Assembly: GCA_964344485.1 (NCBI GenBank)
Contig: CAYFNF010000004.1
Location: forward strand, 72,591 to 136,590
Reading direction: 5' to 3'
From: CAYFNF01 sp964344485
GTDB lineage: Bacteria; Patescibacteriota; Patescibacteriia; UBA9570; XYC2-FULL-38-9
DNA length: 64,000 bases
Positions 33,973-41,912 of the stretch are shown in pieces (position 1 is the first letter of the stretch; the number at the start of each line of letters is the position of its first letter). A model generated the notes under the pieces. The model saw nothing but the letters and a program-made list of their open reading frames with translations, did not search any database and had not been told where the DNA came from. The position numbers and the translations under genes are program-made.

Positions 33973-35028
33973 TTACCAGAAATCAGTGGGAATGTATGTG
34001 GAAGAGAGCTTTTCTAGTGCAGACTCATGCGGCCACATTGAATAGTGGATTACATCCTCGTCCTTTTTGTGCTCTGACCGATCAAACCAGAAGTAGTATT
34101 CTTCACCTGCAGCAACCACAAATGGATTCCAAAAGACGTAGTTTGAGTCGTCGGTTAAAGGATTATTCTCTTCATCATCTACCCATTGAAGGCCGTCTTC
34201 GCTAAAAGAACGACCAAGGCGAGCGTGACCTTTTCCATCCACTCCGTGATACCACATTTCATACACTTGACCATTCCCATGAGAGATCACATGCGCGCCT
34301 CCAATACCCCCGGAATTCCAGGAAGCTCTGTTTGATAGGACTGGGTTGTTTTCATATTTGGTCCAGCGAATACCGTCTGGGCTGGTTGCGTATCCTATCT
34401 CTGTTCGTCTTTTTGATTCTTTCATTGATTCTGTTGAACCTGTATACCACATTTTATATGTACCCTGTTCTTTAATCACCATAGGTTGCTCCACTGCATT
34501 GCTATCCCATTCATCAGTATCACCAGGTGTAAATACTGGATTGGTTGAGTGCTTTGCCCACGCGATACCATCTTTACTTGTCGCATACCCAATCTGTTGG
34601 ATTTGGTCCCCTTCCCAGCGTCGTGCGCTGTACCACATGTGATAACCGGTTCCATCGTGCAATACCGTTACTCCGGTAAATCCACCATCTTCCCACAGCT
34701 TTTCTTTTTCAATCACTGCTTCACCGTTGAGCGGATCCTCCCACTCCACACCATTACTGCTAGTGATATAACCAATGCCACCTCTATCTAACCGGCCACT
34801 TCCTACATACCACATCTTGAATGTTTGGTCTGTCCTATCGTAGATCAGCGACGCGCTCTTAGTCCGTTCCTCGTCCCACGCGTTCTTTAAATGGCTTGCA
34901 TGCGTCACTTTATTTGATTGATATACATTTTTTTCTTCCTGAAATAAAAACGGATCGTAGACAATAATATAAAACGTTGCTCCGAGAAGGAGTACTGCTA
35001 GTAATATTGATGCAAGGCGACTACCCAT
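33973..35028 (-). CDS. Membrane-anchored beta-propeller, glycosidase-like
   Basis: 351 residues: one N-terminal TM anchor (ASILLAVLLLGATFYIIVY), then repeated blades carrying MWYxG and GYATSxDGIxW (for example FKMWYVGSG, YHMWYSARR, YKMWYTGST, YEMWYHGVD). This is the five-bladed propeller of the GH43/GH62/GH130-like group. Catalytic residues cannot be assigned with confidence, so it may bind rather than cut glycans. It lies 40 bases downstream of a TrmB gene on the same strand. Confidence 0.78.
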   Translation of the reverse strand: MGSRLASILLAVLLLGATFYIIVYDPFLFQEEKNVYQSNKVTHASHLKNAWDEERTKSASLIYDRTDQTFKMWYVGSGRLDRGGIGYITSSNGVEWEDPLNGEAVIEKEKLWEDGGFTGVTVLHDGTGYHMWYSARRWEGDQIQQIGYATSKDGIAWAKHSTNPVFTPGDTDEWDSNAVEQPMVIKEQGTYKMWYTGSTESMKESKRRTEIGYATSPDGIRWTKYENNPVLSNRASWNSGGIGGAHVISHGNGQVYEMWYHGVDGKGHARLGRSFSEDGLQWVDDEENNPLTDDSNYVFWNPFVVAAGEEYYFWFDRSEHKKDEDVIHYSMWPHESALEKLSSTYIPTDFW

Positions 35029-35068
35029 AATTACTTATATAATATATGAAACAGTGAATTAATTCCAG

Positions 35069-35845
35069 TTATATTTCTAATGTACCTGGTTTGTCTGCTG
35101 GTGTTGGAGGGCAAAGATCCCACATATACTTAAACCATACGCGAAACGAATCTGCAATTTGTTGATTCACAATGACAGTAAATGAGAAGTCTTCCACCTG
35201 CCCGCCAAGTTGGACATCCGCTAGAATATTAACGTGATCTCCAAAAATGTCTATTGCACTTGGGGTGGAATACTCTTTCGGCATGAACTTATAGTTCTTA
35301 GTAACGTATTCAAGTATTTGCGGACACTCCTGCTGCACTCGCCAGTCAAATAAGTGGTAGAATTTCATATTCATTTTTTGCGTCTCTTTATAGAAGTGTG
35401 GAAAGAAGTTTTTTACTCGCTCATCAAGCCAGCCACCTTTTGCAGAGATGAAGTACGGCGTCTCTCCAATACGTAAGATATCGCGCATATAGTTCTTCCA
35501 TCCTTCAGGGCCCTTATATATTAGAACTTCATTCTCTTTGGGCATGGAATGATAAAGCTGCTCCAAAGAGCTCATTGATTTTTTTAGAGTGGATTCTTTT
35601 TCTTCCAGGATCTCCATTAATTTTCCTGGATCCGCAGGCTTATAAGTGTTGTCTCCTTTTTCTAAGATAATAAATGCCAGACCTTTTTCACGTAATCGGT
35701 TTAGCACATCGTAGATATTTCGTCGGTTGATATTGGTTTTGGAGGAAAGTGTAGAAACCGAAGCTTCACCAAGCTCTAGAAGAGCTTCGTAGATCTCGGC
35801 TTCATTTTTTGATAAGCCCAAATTTTGAAAAAGCTCTACATACAT
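35069..35845 (-). CDS. TrmB-family transcriptional regulator
   Basis: 258 residues: N-terminal winged helix (LFQNLGLSKNEAEIYEALLE, INRRNIYDVLNRLREKG) and the TrmB C-terminal domain. It is a paralogue of the gene at 3751-4512. Because it precedes a glycosidase-like propeller gene in the same direction, it could regulate carbohydrate-related surface functions; this is inference from position only. Cassette C7 starts divergently next to it. Confidence 0.83.
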   Translation of the reverse strand: MYVELFQNLGLSKNEAEIYEALLELGEASVSTLSSKTNINRRNIYDVLNRLREKGLAFIILEKGDNTYKPADPGKLMEILEEKESTLKKSMSSLEQLYHSMPKENEVLIYKGPEGWKNYMRDILRIGETPYFISAKGGWLDERVKNFFPHFYKETQKMNMKFYHLFDWRVQQECPQILEYVTKNYKFMPKEYSTPSAIDIFGDHVNILADVQLGGQVEDFSFTVIVNQQIADSFRVWFKYMWDLCPPTPADKPGTLEI

Positions 35846-35906
35846 GTACTAGGGGATAATAGGCTAAGATTAGCTATTTATTCGGATATTCACACTGTGG
35901 TGGTAT

Positions 35907-35972
35907 TTGCCACTCATCAATAATGATATATGATTTGCTGTCTTTAGTCAACGCATAGACCGCGACTAAAGA
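35907..35972 (+). promoter_or_regulatory. C7 promoter and 5' hairpin
   Basis: TTGCCA (35907-35912), 16-base spacer, TATGAT (35929-35934). TCTTTAGTC (35941-35949) pairs perfectly with GACTAAAGA (35964-35972), at the very 5' end of the mRNA. Confidence 0.65.
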
Positions 35973-36002
35973 AGTACTTCACAACGAACAGGAGGTTGAG
36001 AC

Positions 36003-36770
36003 ATGACGACTGAAATGCTATTGGTGCTGATTCTGCTGCTCTTGGTTGGTGAATTCGCAGCACTGATTATCGAGCGACTGTTCGGTAGCAAGGCAAAGCA
36101 CGTCGCAGAGATGATCGCGTTGGTGGTCATCGCGTTGCTGCTTCTGCTGCACGCCAGGACTGCCAACGCTCAGGAGCGCGCAGTCGCATTCCAGCCCGAG
36201 GCGCGGGTGCTGCTGCACGGGGTGCATACATTCCGACTCGCCGATGACACCGAGCGCCAGCACAAGTGGGGCATAGCGTTCTGGTTCGTGGAGCCGAACG
36301 TGCTGGACAGCAACCCACAAGGCCTAGCACTGTTCGGCCCACGCTTTGCAGGCAGCGACGGCTGGATCGAGCTCATGCTCGGAGGCATGGGCATGCAGCA
36401 ACCCGAGCCTACCCTGACGCCAGTGTTCGACACCCGCTTCATGCTCACGCAACTGCCGTGGCTGCATTGCTGGGGTGAAGGCATGGTGTCGCTGACCGAC
36501 GCGTACGGCTTCTTCCAAGCCGACGTACCGATCCGCAGCAAGCAGCAGCAGATGCTGTTCAAGGTCGGTGCAGAGGTCGAAGCCGGGAAGACCTGGAGTG
36601 GCAGCAACGGTTTCGTGGGCGCAGGACCGCACGTGATCCTGCCATGGGGCAAGCACCTCACCACGGTTGCCGCATTCCAGATGCGCTGTTCTAACGACGG
36701 CAGCGTTGCAGGATGCGCCACTACCGACCTGGTCGGCCGGCTCTACTTGGTGCTGGACTTCGGTACCTAA
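36003..36770 (+). CDS. C7 product: membrane-anchored, beta-rich protein
   Basis: AGGAGG lies 8 bases before ATG. The 255-residue protein has two N-terminal hydrophobic helices (LLVLILLLLVGEFAALI and MIALVVIALLLLLHA), an RTANAQ sequence that could be a signal-peptidase site, and a beta-rich domain (GIAFWFVEPNV, WIELMLGGMG, FVGAGPHVIL, VGRLYLVLDFGT) ending in a Phe-Gly pattern like an outer-membrane barrel strand. No family recognised. It heads a tandem pair with C8. Confidence 0.68.
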   Translation: MTTEMLLVLILLLLVGEFAALIIERLFGSKAKHVAEMIALVVIALLLLLHARTANAQERAVAFQPEARVLLHGVHTFRLADDTERQHKWGIAFWFVEPNVLDSNPQGLALFGPRFAGSDGWIELMLGGMGMQQPEPTLTPVFDTRFMLTQLPWLHCWGEGMVSLTDAYGFFQADVPIRSKQQQMLFKVGAEVEAGKTWSGSNGFVGAGPHVILPWGKHLTTVAAFQMRCSNDGSVAGCATTDLVGRLYLVLDFGT

Positions 36771-36789
36771 ACCGAGGCGTCTCATCTTT

Positions 36790-36819
36790 AGCCTAAGATG
36801 TAAAACCAAGGCTTTTTTT
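36790..36819 (+). terminator. C7 terminator
   Basis: AGCCT/AGGCT stem then seven T; an alternative hairpin CATCTT/AAGATG (36783-36800) overlaps it. The C8 -35 starts only four bases further on. Confidence 0.65.
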
Positions 36820-36822
36820 GTA

Positions 36823-36905
36823 TTGACATTTTTTACAATCCTGCTACTATGTGGTCTCAATTCTTTTGTGCTGATTGTAGATAGTGGAGTCTATAGTCAG
36901 CACAA
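36823..36905 (+). promoter_or_regulatory. C8 promoter and 5' hairpin
   Basis: TTGACA (36823-36828), 16-base spacer, TACTAT (36845-36850). TTGTGCTGA (36866-36874) pairs with TCAGCACAA (36897-36905), a 9-bp stem just before GAGGAGG. Confidence 0.78.
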
Positions 36906-36923
36906 TAGAACTGAGAGGAGGAA

Positions 36924-37535
36924 ATGGAGACAACACTACTTGTCAGTCTGATGGCGATCGAAGCCAACGCGCGGCATGAAGCCGAGGCAACGCGACTTCT
37001 CGCAGCTCTTCCGGACGTTCCGCAGCAGGCCAGTACCCTGGTCATGGCAACGATCCGGCTCTACCGGAGCCAGCGCATGGAGGCGTACCGGTCGGTGTGC
37101 GAAGAAGTCGCACAACACGCGGACAATCCCGTGCTCAAGGCCTGGGCGCTGCACAACGCGGCGTCATCGTACGAGCACGGCGAACCGCGCAGGAACGAGC
37201 TCAACGAGCAAGCAGCAACGATCCTGGAACTGCTACCGGTCGAAGGGCCGGACCAGCCACGAGCGATCCTGCTCGGCAAGATCCGCGCTGGTCAGATGGA
37301 AGACGGCAGCCGAGCCATGGACGAGGCGTTCTACTGGCTCATCACCACCCAGATGATCCATCTCGGTGTGAAGGACGCTCCTGGTCGCGCGGTCTTCCTG
37401 GCGCAGGTCTTCATCGAGCAGCGTCGTCATGACGATGCACGCCGTCTGCTCGAGCAGGTGCTCGACGATCCGCCAGGGACGTTCTCCCGCTCGCAGCTCC
37501 GACGCGCTCGCAAGGCGCTCGCCGACATGGGCTGA
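36924..37535 (+). CDS. C8 product: helical TPR-like protein
   Basis: GAGGAGG directly precedes ATG. The 203-residue protein is almost all helical, with TPR-like periodicity (RLLAALPDVPQQA, ALHNAASSYEHGEPRRNEL, AQVFIEQRRHDDARRLLEQV). The last segment is the best TPR match. No signal peptide. TPR modules usually mediate protein contacts; the partner is unknown. G+C-rich codons set it apart from the A+T-richer lipoprotein gene downstream. Confidence 0.68.
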   Translation: METTLLVSLMAIEANARHEAEATRLLAALPDVPQQASTLVMATIRLYRSQRMEAYRSVCEEVAQHADNPVLKAWALHNAASSYEHGEPRRNELNEQAATILELLPVEGPDQPRAILLGKIRAGQMEDGSRAMDEAFYWLITTQMIHLGVKDAPGRAVFLAQVFIEQRRHDDARRLLEQVLDDPPGTFSRSQLRRARKALADMG

Positions 37536-37545
37536 CCCAACTCCG

Positions 37546-37581
37546 GTCTCGCGTTCCGAAGAGGGATGCAAGACTTTTTTT
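37546..37581 (+). terminator. C8 terminator
   Basis: GTCT...AGAC around a long loop, followed by seven T and A. Confidence 0.5.
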
Positions 37582-37648
37582 ATTTGCGCAGAGTACGTTT
37601 TTCTCATACAATACAGATAGTTAAAAAATAATAAGTAAAAACCAAACT

Positions 37649-38293
37649 ATGAACAGGAAACTCATCCTGCTCCCTACTCTATTGGTAGCAGGCTTGTTAT
37701 TGGTTGGCGGTAGTTGCACGCAGACTACTAACACAACAACCAATACAACAACCGAGAAGACAAACACCGCAGCTGTTGAGAATACCAATACTGCTGATGT
37801 TGAGGAAGACACCACTGATACGCAGTGGGATAGCGCTACAGATCAGGGAGACATCCCAAGCACGCAAATGGCAGGTACGATCAACGATGAGGAAGTAACC
37901 TTGCTCTATGCGTCTGTGACAGATTGGGATGATTACTACTCCTGGACGTTTTCTGAAGAAGCACCAGACTATGTGTGTGGAGTGACGTTAGATCATAGCG
38001 AGATCAGCTTTGATTCTGATGACGTTCGAGAAGGAACGTATACAAAAGAAATGGATGAAGAAGAGGAAGGTGAATTCTATGCATACTACCTCTATTACTT
38101 AGAAGACGGAACACCATACAGTGTAAATGACGATTGGTCTGCTACAGTGGTGGTCGACAGCATCGAAGAAGATGTTGGAGAAGATGATTTCGGCAGCACG
38201 TACGGTAAAGTGACTGGATGGGCAGAGTTCGAATTCGATGATGGTACTACCGCGGTATCCGGAGCGTTCGAAGCAGAGTTGTGCACAATATAA
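37649..38293 (+). CDS. Lipoprotein with Thr/Asn linker
   Basis: 214 residues: signal peptide with lipobox LLLVGGSC (Cys about residue 24), a Thr/Asn-rich linker typical of CPR lipoproteins, and an acidic, Tyr-rich C-terminal domain (YYSWTFSEEAPDYVCGV, YAYYLYYLEDG). No family recognised. It has its own A+T-rich leader and a strong terminator. Confidence 0.72.
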   Translation: MNRKLILLPTLLVAGLLLVGGSCTQTTNTTTNTTTEKTNTAAVENTNTADVEEDTTDTQWDSATDQGDIPSTQMAGTINDEEVTLLYASVTDWDDYYSWTFSEEAPDYVCGVTLDHSEISFDSDDVREGTYTKEMDEEEEGEFYAYYLYYLEDGTPYSVNDDWSATVVVDSIEEDVGEDDFGSTYGKVTGWAEFEFDDGTTAVSGAFEAELCTI

Positions 38294-38310
38294 GGAGAAG
38301 TTTTCATAAT

Positions 38311-38336
38311 AAAGCACCTCAATCACGAGGTGCTTT
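38311..38336 (+). terminator. Lipoprotein terminator
   Basis: AAAGCACCTC/GAGGTGCTTT, a perfect 10-bp stem. Confidence 0.85.
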
Positions 38337-38432
38337 ATAGTCCATTCTTTTACTCAACGAACGCGTGATATCATTGACAGAATGAACTAAGCATTGTTAA
38401 TTAAATGTATAATAATTTATATAGGTATATAT

Positions 38433-39371
38433 ATGACAAATTCTTTTGATACGCCCCCAGGATTTTTACCGGATCAAGGCCAGGCGAGGGAGGGTTTAGA
38501 ATGGTTGCAATTGGGAGAGAGTACTGATGTTGATTGGGAATTGTATAATGTAAGCACCTCAATAGAAGGTGGGCACCGTGGCTTTGATGACCGTGAAGAT
38601 GATGAACACGGAAGATTACGTGAGTTTAGAAGGCATGCATATGTGCCAAATCCTGGTCAGCCAACTCAAAGCTTGCAGCCAATAGCATGGGTTGAGGTTA
38701 TGTATATGAAGGATACTACAGAAAGTAACAAGGAATCAGTACGCCATGCGCGGTCTGGTAGGGATTTTTATATAAAAGGCCGTTTAGCTGGCCGTGAAAC
38801 AAAAAAAATTAACAATGGTCTAGAGACACATTCGCAGCAACGATTCTTCCCAGGAGAGAAACGAGACGGTGTTACGTGGTCTAGCTGGATGACTAGAGTA
38901 GTGAAAGATGAAACCGGCTTATTAGCATCGGGTCATACAACCACATGTGAATTTGAATGTAGGCACATGGGCGATCCTGAGCCCTCTAGAACGCGGGTTA
39001 TCTTTCGAGATGAACACGGAAGAGTAAATGGATTAACAGGGTCTCCTGAGCAGCCGTCAAATGATTCTATACTACCATTCAAGGAAATGCCCGCTACATA
39101 TCCAGGTTTAACAATTACTAGAATAGAGTATGCCGTCGGTGGAGAAGATTATATTATTGGGGAATCTCCAGATCCACATGAAGTGTATGGTGTTTTTGAT
39201 GGATCTGATGAAGAGGTGTTAGTATGTACATTTGATCATGCAATGGATGAAAAGGTGATGATTGAACGATATGGACCAACAGATTGGGGATGGGATTTTG
39301 CTCGTAAAGTAGAGAATTTTGAAGACAAGTGTGGCCGTGCAAAGATGAATGAAAGGCCGGAAACAGACTAG
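38433..39371 (+). CDS. Hypothetical soluble protein
   Basis: 312 residues from the ATG at 38433; an upstream in-frame TTG start is unlikely because a TATAAT (around 38408) lies between. The sequence is hydrophilic, rich in Asp, Glu, Arg and Gly, without TM or signal peptide. Segments RRHAYVPNPGQP, WSSWMTRVVKDE and TFDHAMDEKVMIERYG stand out, but I recognise no family. It is a single gene between two terminators. Confidence 0.6.
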   Translation: MTNSFDTPPGFLPDQGQAREGLEWLQLGESTDVDWELYNVSTSIEGGHRGFDDREDDEHGRLREFRRHAYVPNPGQPTQSLQPIAWVEVMYMKDTTESNKESVRHARSGRDFYIKGRLAGRETKKINNGLETHSQQRFFPGEKRDGVTWSSWMTRVVKDETGLLASGHTTTCEFECRHMGDPEPSRTRVIFRDEHGRVNGLTGSPEQPSNDSILPFKEMPATYPGLTITRIEYAVGGEDYIIGESPDPHEVYGVFDGSDEEVLVCTFDHAMDEKVMIERYGPTDWGWDFARKVENFEDKCGRAKMNERPETD

Positions 39372-39394
39372 AAAAATATGCAGTAGACAAAGTT

Positions 39395-39421
39395 AAGCGC
39401 CTCAATCATGAGGCGCTTTTT
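39395..39421 (+). terminator. Terminator after hypothetical gene
   Basis: AAGCGCCTCA/TGAGGCGCTT followed by TT; similar in design to the one at 38311. Confidence 0.82.
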
Positions 39422-39443
39422 AGACCTGCTGATGAAGAGGTGA

Positions 39444-40082
39444 TCAAAAAATACGTTGCAGGTCAGCGAGTGAATCAACAGTCTTCCACGCGTATTGTTT
39501 AATTGATGAATCAGTAAACGTGACTCCATGCTTCGTTTCCTTAAATAGAGCAACATCATTACTTCCATCACCGATACATGCACAGTCAGTAAGTCGTATA
39601 CGCTCTTTTTTACAAAATGTTTTTAAGAATTCTACCTTTGCCTTTGTCTCATCGTCAAACGTGACCATGTTTTTTAGTTTGTTGTCTTTGTCGAAAACAA
39701 ACTGATTATTCGCAGCGTAGTACGAAACAGAAAGCTCCTTCGCAACTTTTTCTACGACCAAGTCAATAGAACCAGATATCAAAGCAAGGATATACCCCTG
39801 TTTTTGAAGATACTCAACTGCGCTGCGAGCACCGGGGTTGTATTTATATGTAAATAGAGAACGCTGAATGCGTGACTTTGTTGCCTTTCCTCTACGAAGG
39901 TATATTTTCAATAATAGTTCTTGTCCTTGTTCATACGATATAACTCCTTCTTTATAGAGAGCGTGAATAACCTCATCCTCCTGATGGGTCATACCAAGAG
40001 CCAAGTTCAAGTTATACCAAGAGTTTTCCTGAATGAGCGTTTCATTCAAGTCGAAGCAGATGAGTTTTATATTCTTTTGCAT
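39444..40082 (-). CDS. HAD-IB-like phosphatase
   Basis: 212 residues of haloacid dehalogenase fold: motif I FDLNETL (DxNxT in place of DxDxT, about residues 11-17), motif II LISGS, Lys in FDDETKAKVEF and motif III GDGSNDVALF. This resembles SerB-type small-molecule phosphatases. The second Asp of motif I is Asn, which is unusual and could lower phosphatase activity. It lies near a second HAD domain at 40245-41711. Confidence 0.82.
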   Translation of the reverse strand: MQKNIKLICFDLNETLIQENSWYNLNLALGMTHQEDEVIHALYKEGVISYEQGQELLLKIYLRRGKATKSRIQRSLFTYKYNPGARSAVEYLQKQGYILALISGSIDLVVEKVAKELSVSYYAANNQFVFDKDNKLKNMVTFDDETKAKVEFLKTFCKKERIRLTDCACIGDGSNDVALFKETKHGVTFTDSSIKQYAWKTVDSLADLQRIF

Positions 40083-40106
40083 TAGGTAAAATAATACCTT
40101 TTTTTG

Positions 40107-40178
40107 AGCGGGTAACGGGAATTGAACCCGTATCTCATCCTTGGCAAGGACGTGTAATAGCCATTATACGATACCCGC
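40107..40178 (-). tRNA. tRNA-Gly (anticodon GCC)
   Basis: Acceptor GCGGGTA/TACCCGC, anticodon stem around TTGCCAA, T-arm ACGGG-TTCAATT-CCCGT. Confidence 0.93.
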
Positions 40179-40244
40179 GTAAGCAGCAAGAAGTATAGCA
40201 AATCAAAGAAATAGATCAAGCGCTAGTCTATTCCAACTAACTAT

Positions 40245-41711
40245 TCATGATAAAATTTCCCAGTTGTGAATGGTTGCGACTTTTTTCAGTTCTGGATCCG
40301 GATGCACCGCAGTCTTATACTTCACTAACTCAAACATCGGTATATCAGAAGCTGAATCTGCGTAGACGTAGCTTTTACTTAAGTCAATTCCAAATCGTGT
40401 AGCAAAGTCTTTCACCAAACGCGCCTTTTCTTCTTTGTAGGCTAACTGTTCTACTTCACCAGTGTATTTACCGTCTTTTCGCTCTAACATAGTATCGAGT
40501 GATGTAGTTGCTTTAAAGTAATCACAAAAGCATTTTGCTAATGGATGAATGACCTCAGTGACAAACACAATCACATGCCCCTGCTTCTGATGATCTTTCA
40601 TAATCGGAATCATGTGTTTTTGTATGTGCTCTAATATATTCTCTTCAAAGAATTCTTTTGATAATTTCTCTATCTCACTGATCTTCCAGTCCTTTAATAA
40701 ACTTAACGAAGCGCGCATGAGTTGTTTGTGTGGCATGAGATGAAACTTTTCTAAAAAGACCCAATAGAAAATTTTAAACGCAAGCCACGGGCTCAGCTTC
40801 TTATTCTTAAATAAGTACTTCACAAAGTCTTGCTGCGAGTACCCCTTATAGATTGTATTGTCGATATCCACAAACGCGCCGATAGTTTCAGGAGCGTAGT
40901 CATCAATGTAATTTGGTAAGTAGTGAACCGGCAATAGCGAAATTATTTCTTTTGCTATTTTTTCAGCGTATTCAGTGGTTGCTGCACGGAAAGGTTTTTC
41001 CTTTGACACTGCAGGAGGATAGAGCAACCCATCAAAGCGGATGATCACACGCCCTGGCCGCATACGTATTTTATCAACGTGAATCTCTTCTAATCCAATC
41101 AAGCTCATTGGCACTATTGGAACTTTAGCTCGCACTGAGATACGCGCTGCTCCAGTATGCAAGTAGTGCAGCTTAGAAGTGCGCTCATAGTGTCCTTCTG
41201 GGAAGATCAGTACACTGCGATGTTCAATAAGATTCGAAATGATCTTTTGTATCGCATCTTTTTTTTCATTCGCTTCAGGGTAATGTGCAATGTCGTAATC
41301 ATCGCGCTGCACATCCACTGATCCCATTTTTCTAAACCAGATTCCAAATGGAAAGGGAAAGCTCTTGAACGGAGCAGTCAACGGAATCAGGTCTGGCCCT
41401 AGCAAGAAGAAATAGATAAAGCCGTCTAGCGCTGAAGGGTGGTTTGAGACGTAGATTACTGGAATGTCATGGTCTGGGAACGTAGCACGAATGTCCAATT
41501 CAATGTGAGCGATGCGTAAAAAGATCGCAGTGTTCTTTTTTGCAACCAAACGCCATAAGCGCGGACGTTCTTTTGGTAAAACAAAACGCTCAGCAATAAG
41601 CACGAGCGGTAGTGTGAAGAGATTTAGCGCAAAGAAAACAAGTTTTGTATATACACCAAATAGTAATTGCACCCACGGGAGATCCCAAATTGGCGAAATC
41701 TCTTTATTCAT
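40245..41711 (-). CDS. Acyltransferase (PlsC-like) fused to HAD hydrolase
   Basis: 488 residues: N-terminal TM region, then PlsC-type motifs NHPSALDG (HX4D, about residue 92) and FPEGHYERTS (about 173), followed from about residue 275 by a HAD domain with FVDIDNTIYKG (motif I) and YADSASDIPMF (motif III). The first half transfers acyl chains to lysophospholipids; the second could remove a phosphate, a combination seen in other fused PlsC-HAD proteins. This suggests a role in membrane lipid synthesis or scavenging. Confidence 0.83.
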   Translation of the reverse strand: MNKEISPIWDLPWVQLLFGVYTKLVFFALNLFTLPLVLIAERFVLPKERPRLWRLVAKKNTAIFLRIAHIELDIRATFPDHDIPVIYVSNHPSALDGFIYFFLLGPDLIPLTAPFKSFPFPFGIWFRKMGSVDVQRDDYDIAHYPEANEKKDAIQKIISNLIEHRSVLIFPEGHYERTSKLHYLHTGAARISVRAKVPIVPMSLIGLEEIHVDKIRMRPGRVIIRFDGLLYPPAVSKEKPFRAATTEYAEKIAKEIISLLPVHYLPNYIDDYAPETIGAFVDIDNTIYKGYSQQDFVKYLFKNKKLSPWLAFKIFYWVFLEKFHLMPHKQLMRASLSLLKDWKISEIEKLSKEFFEENILEHIQKHMIPIMKDHQKQGHVIVFVTEVIHPLAKCFCDYFKATTSLDTMLERKDGKYTGEVEQLAYKEEKARLVKDFATRFGIDLSKSYVYADSASDIPMFELVKYKTAVHPDPELKKVATIHNWEILS

Positions 41712-41774
41712 GTTTCTTTGTTTTTGTTTCGTATAACATTAGTATTGTAGCATTTTTTCAGAATAAAATCAAGG

Positions 41775-41803
41775 TTGCAAAAATGTACTTGATTGATTGT
41801 AAT
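41775..41803 (+). promoter_or_regulatory. C9 promoter (weak match)
   Basis: TTGCAA, 17-base spacer, TGTAAT. A leader of about 105 bases follows, with GGAATTCC palindromes but no clear stem; GGGAG precedes ATG. Confidence 0.45.
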
Positions 41804-41912
41804 ATATGTCCTAAGATCAGAACACCTGAAAATCGTTCTTCAACAATCGTACGTACACCCTTTACCCGGAATTCCAAACCCCAACACTCGGATTCCACAG
41901 GGAGTGAGAACA

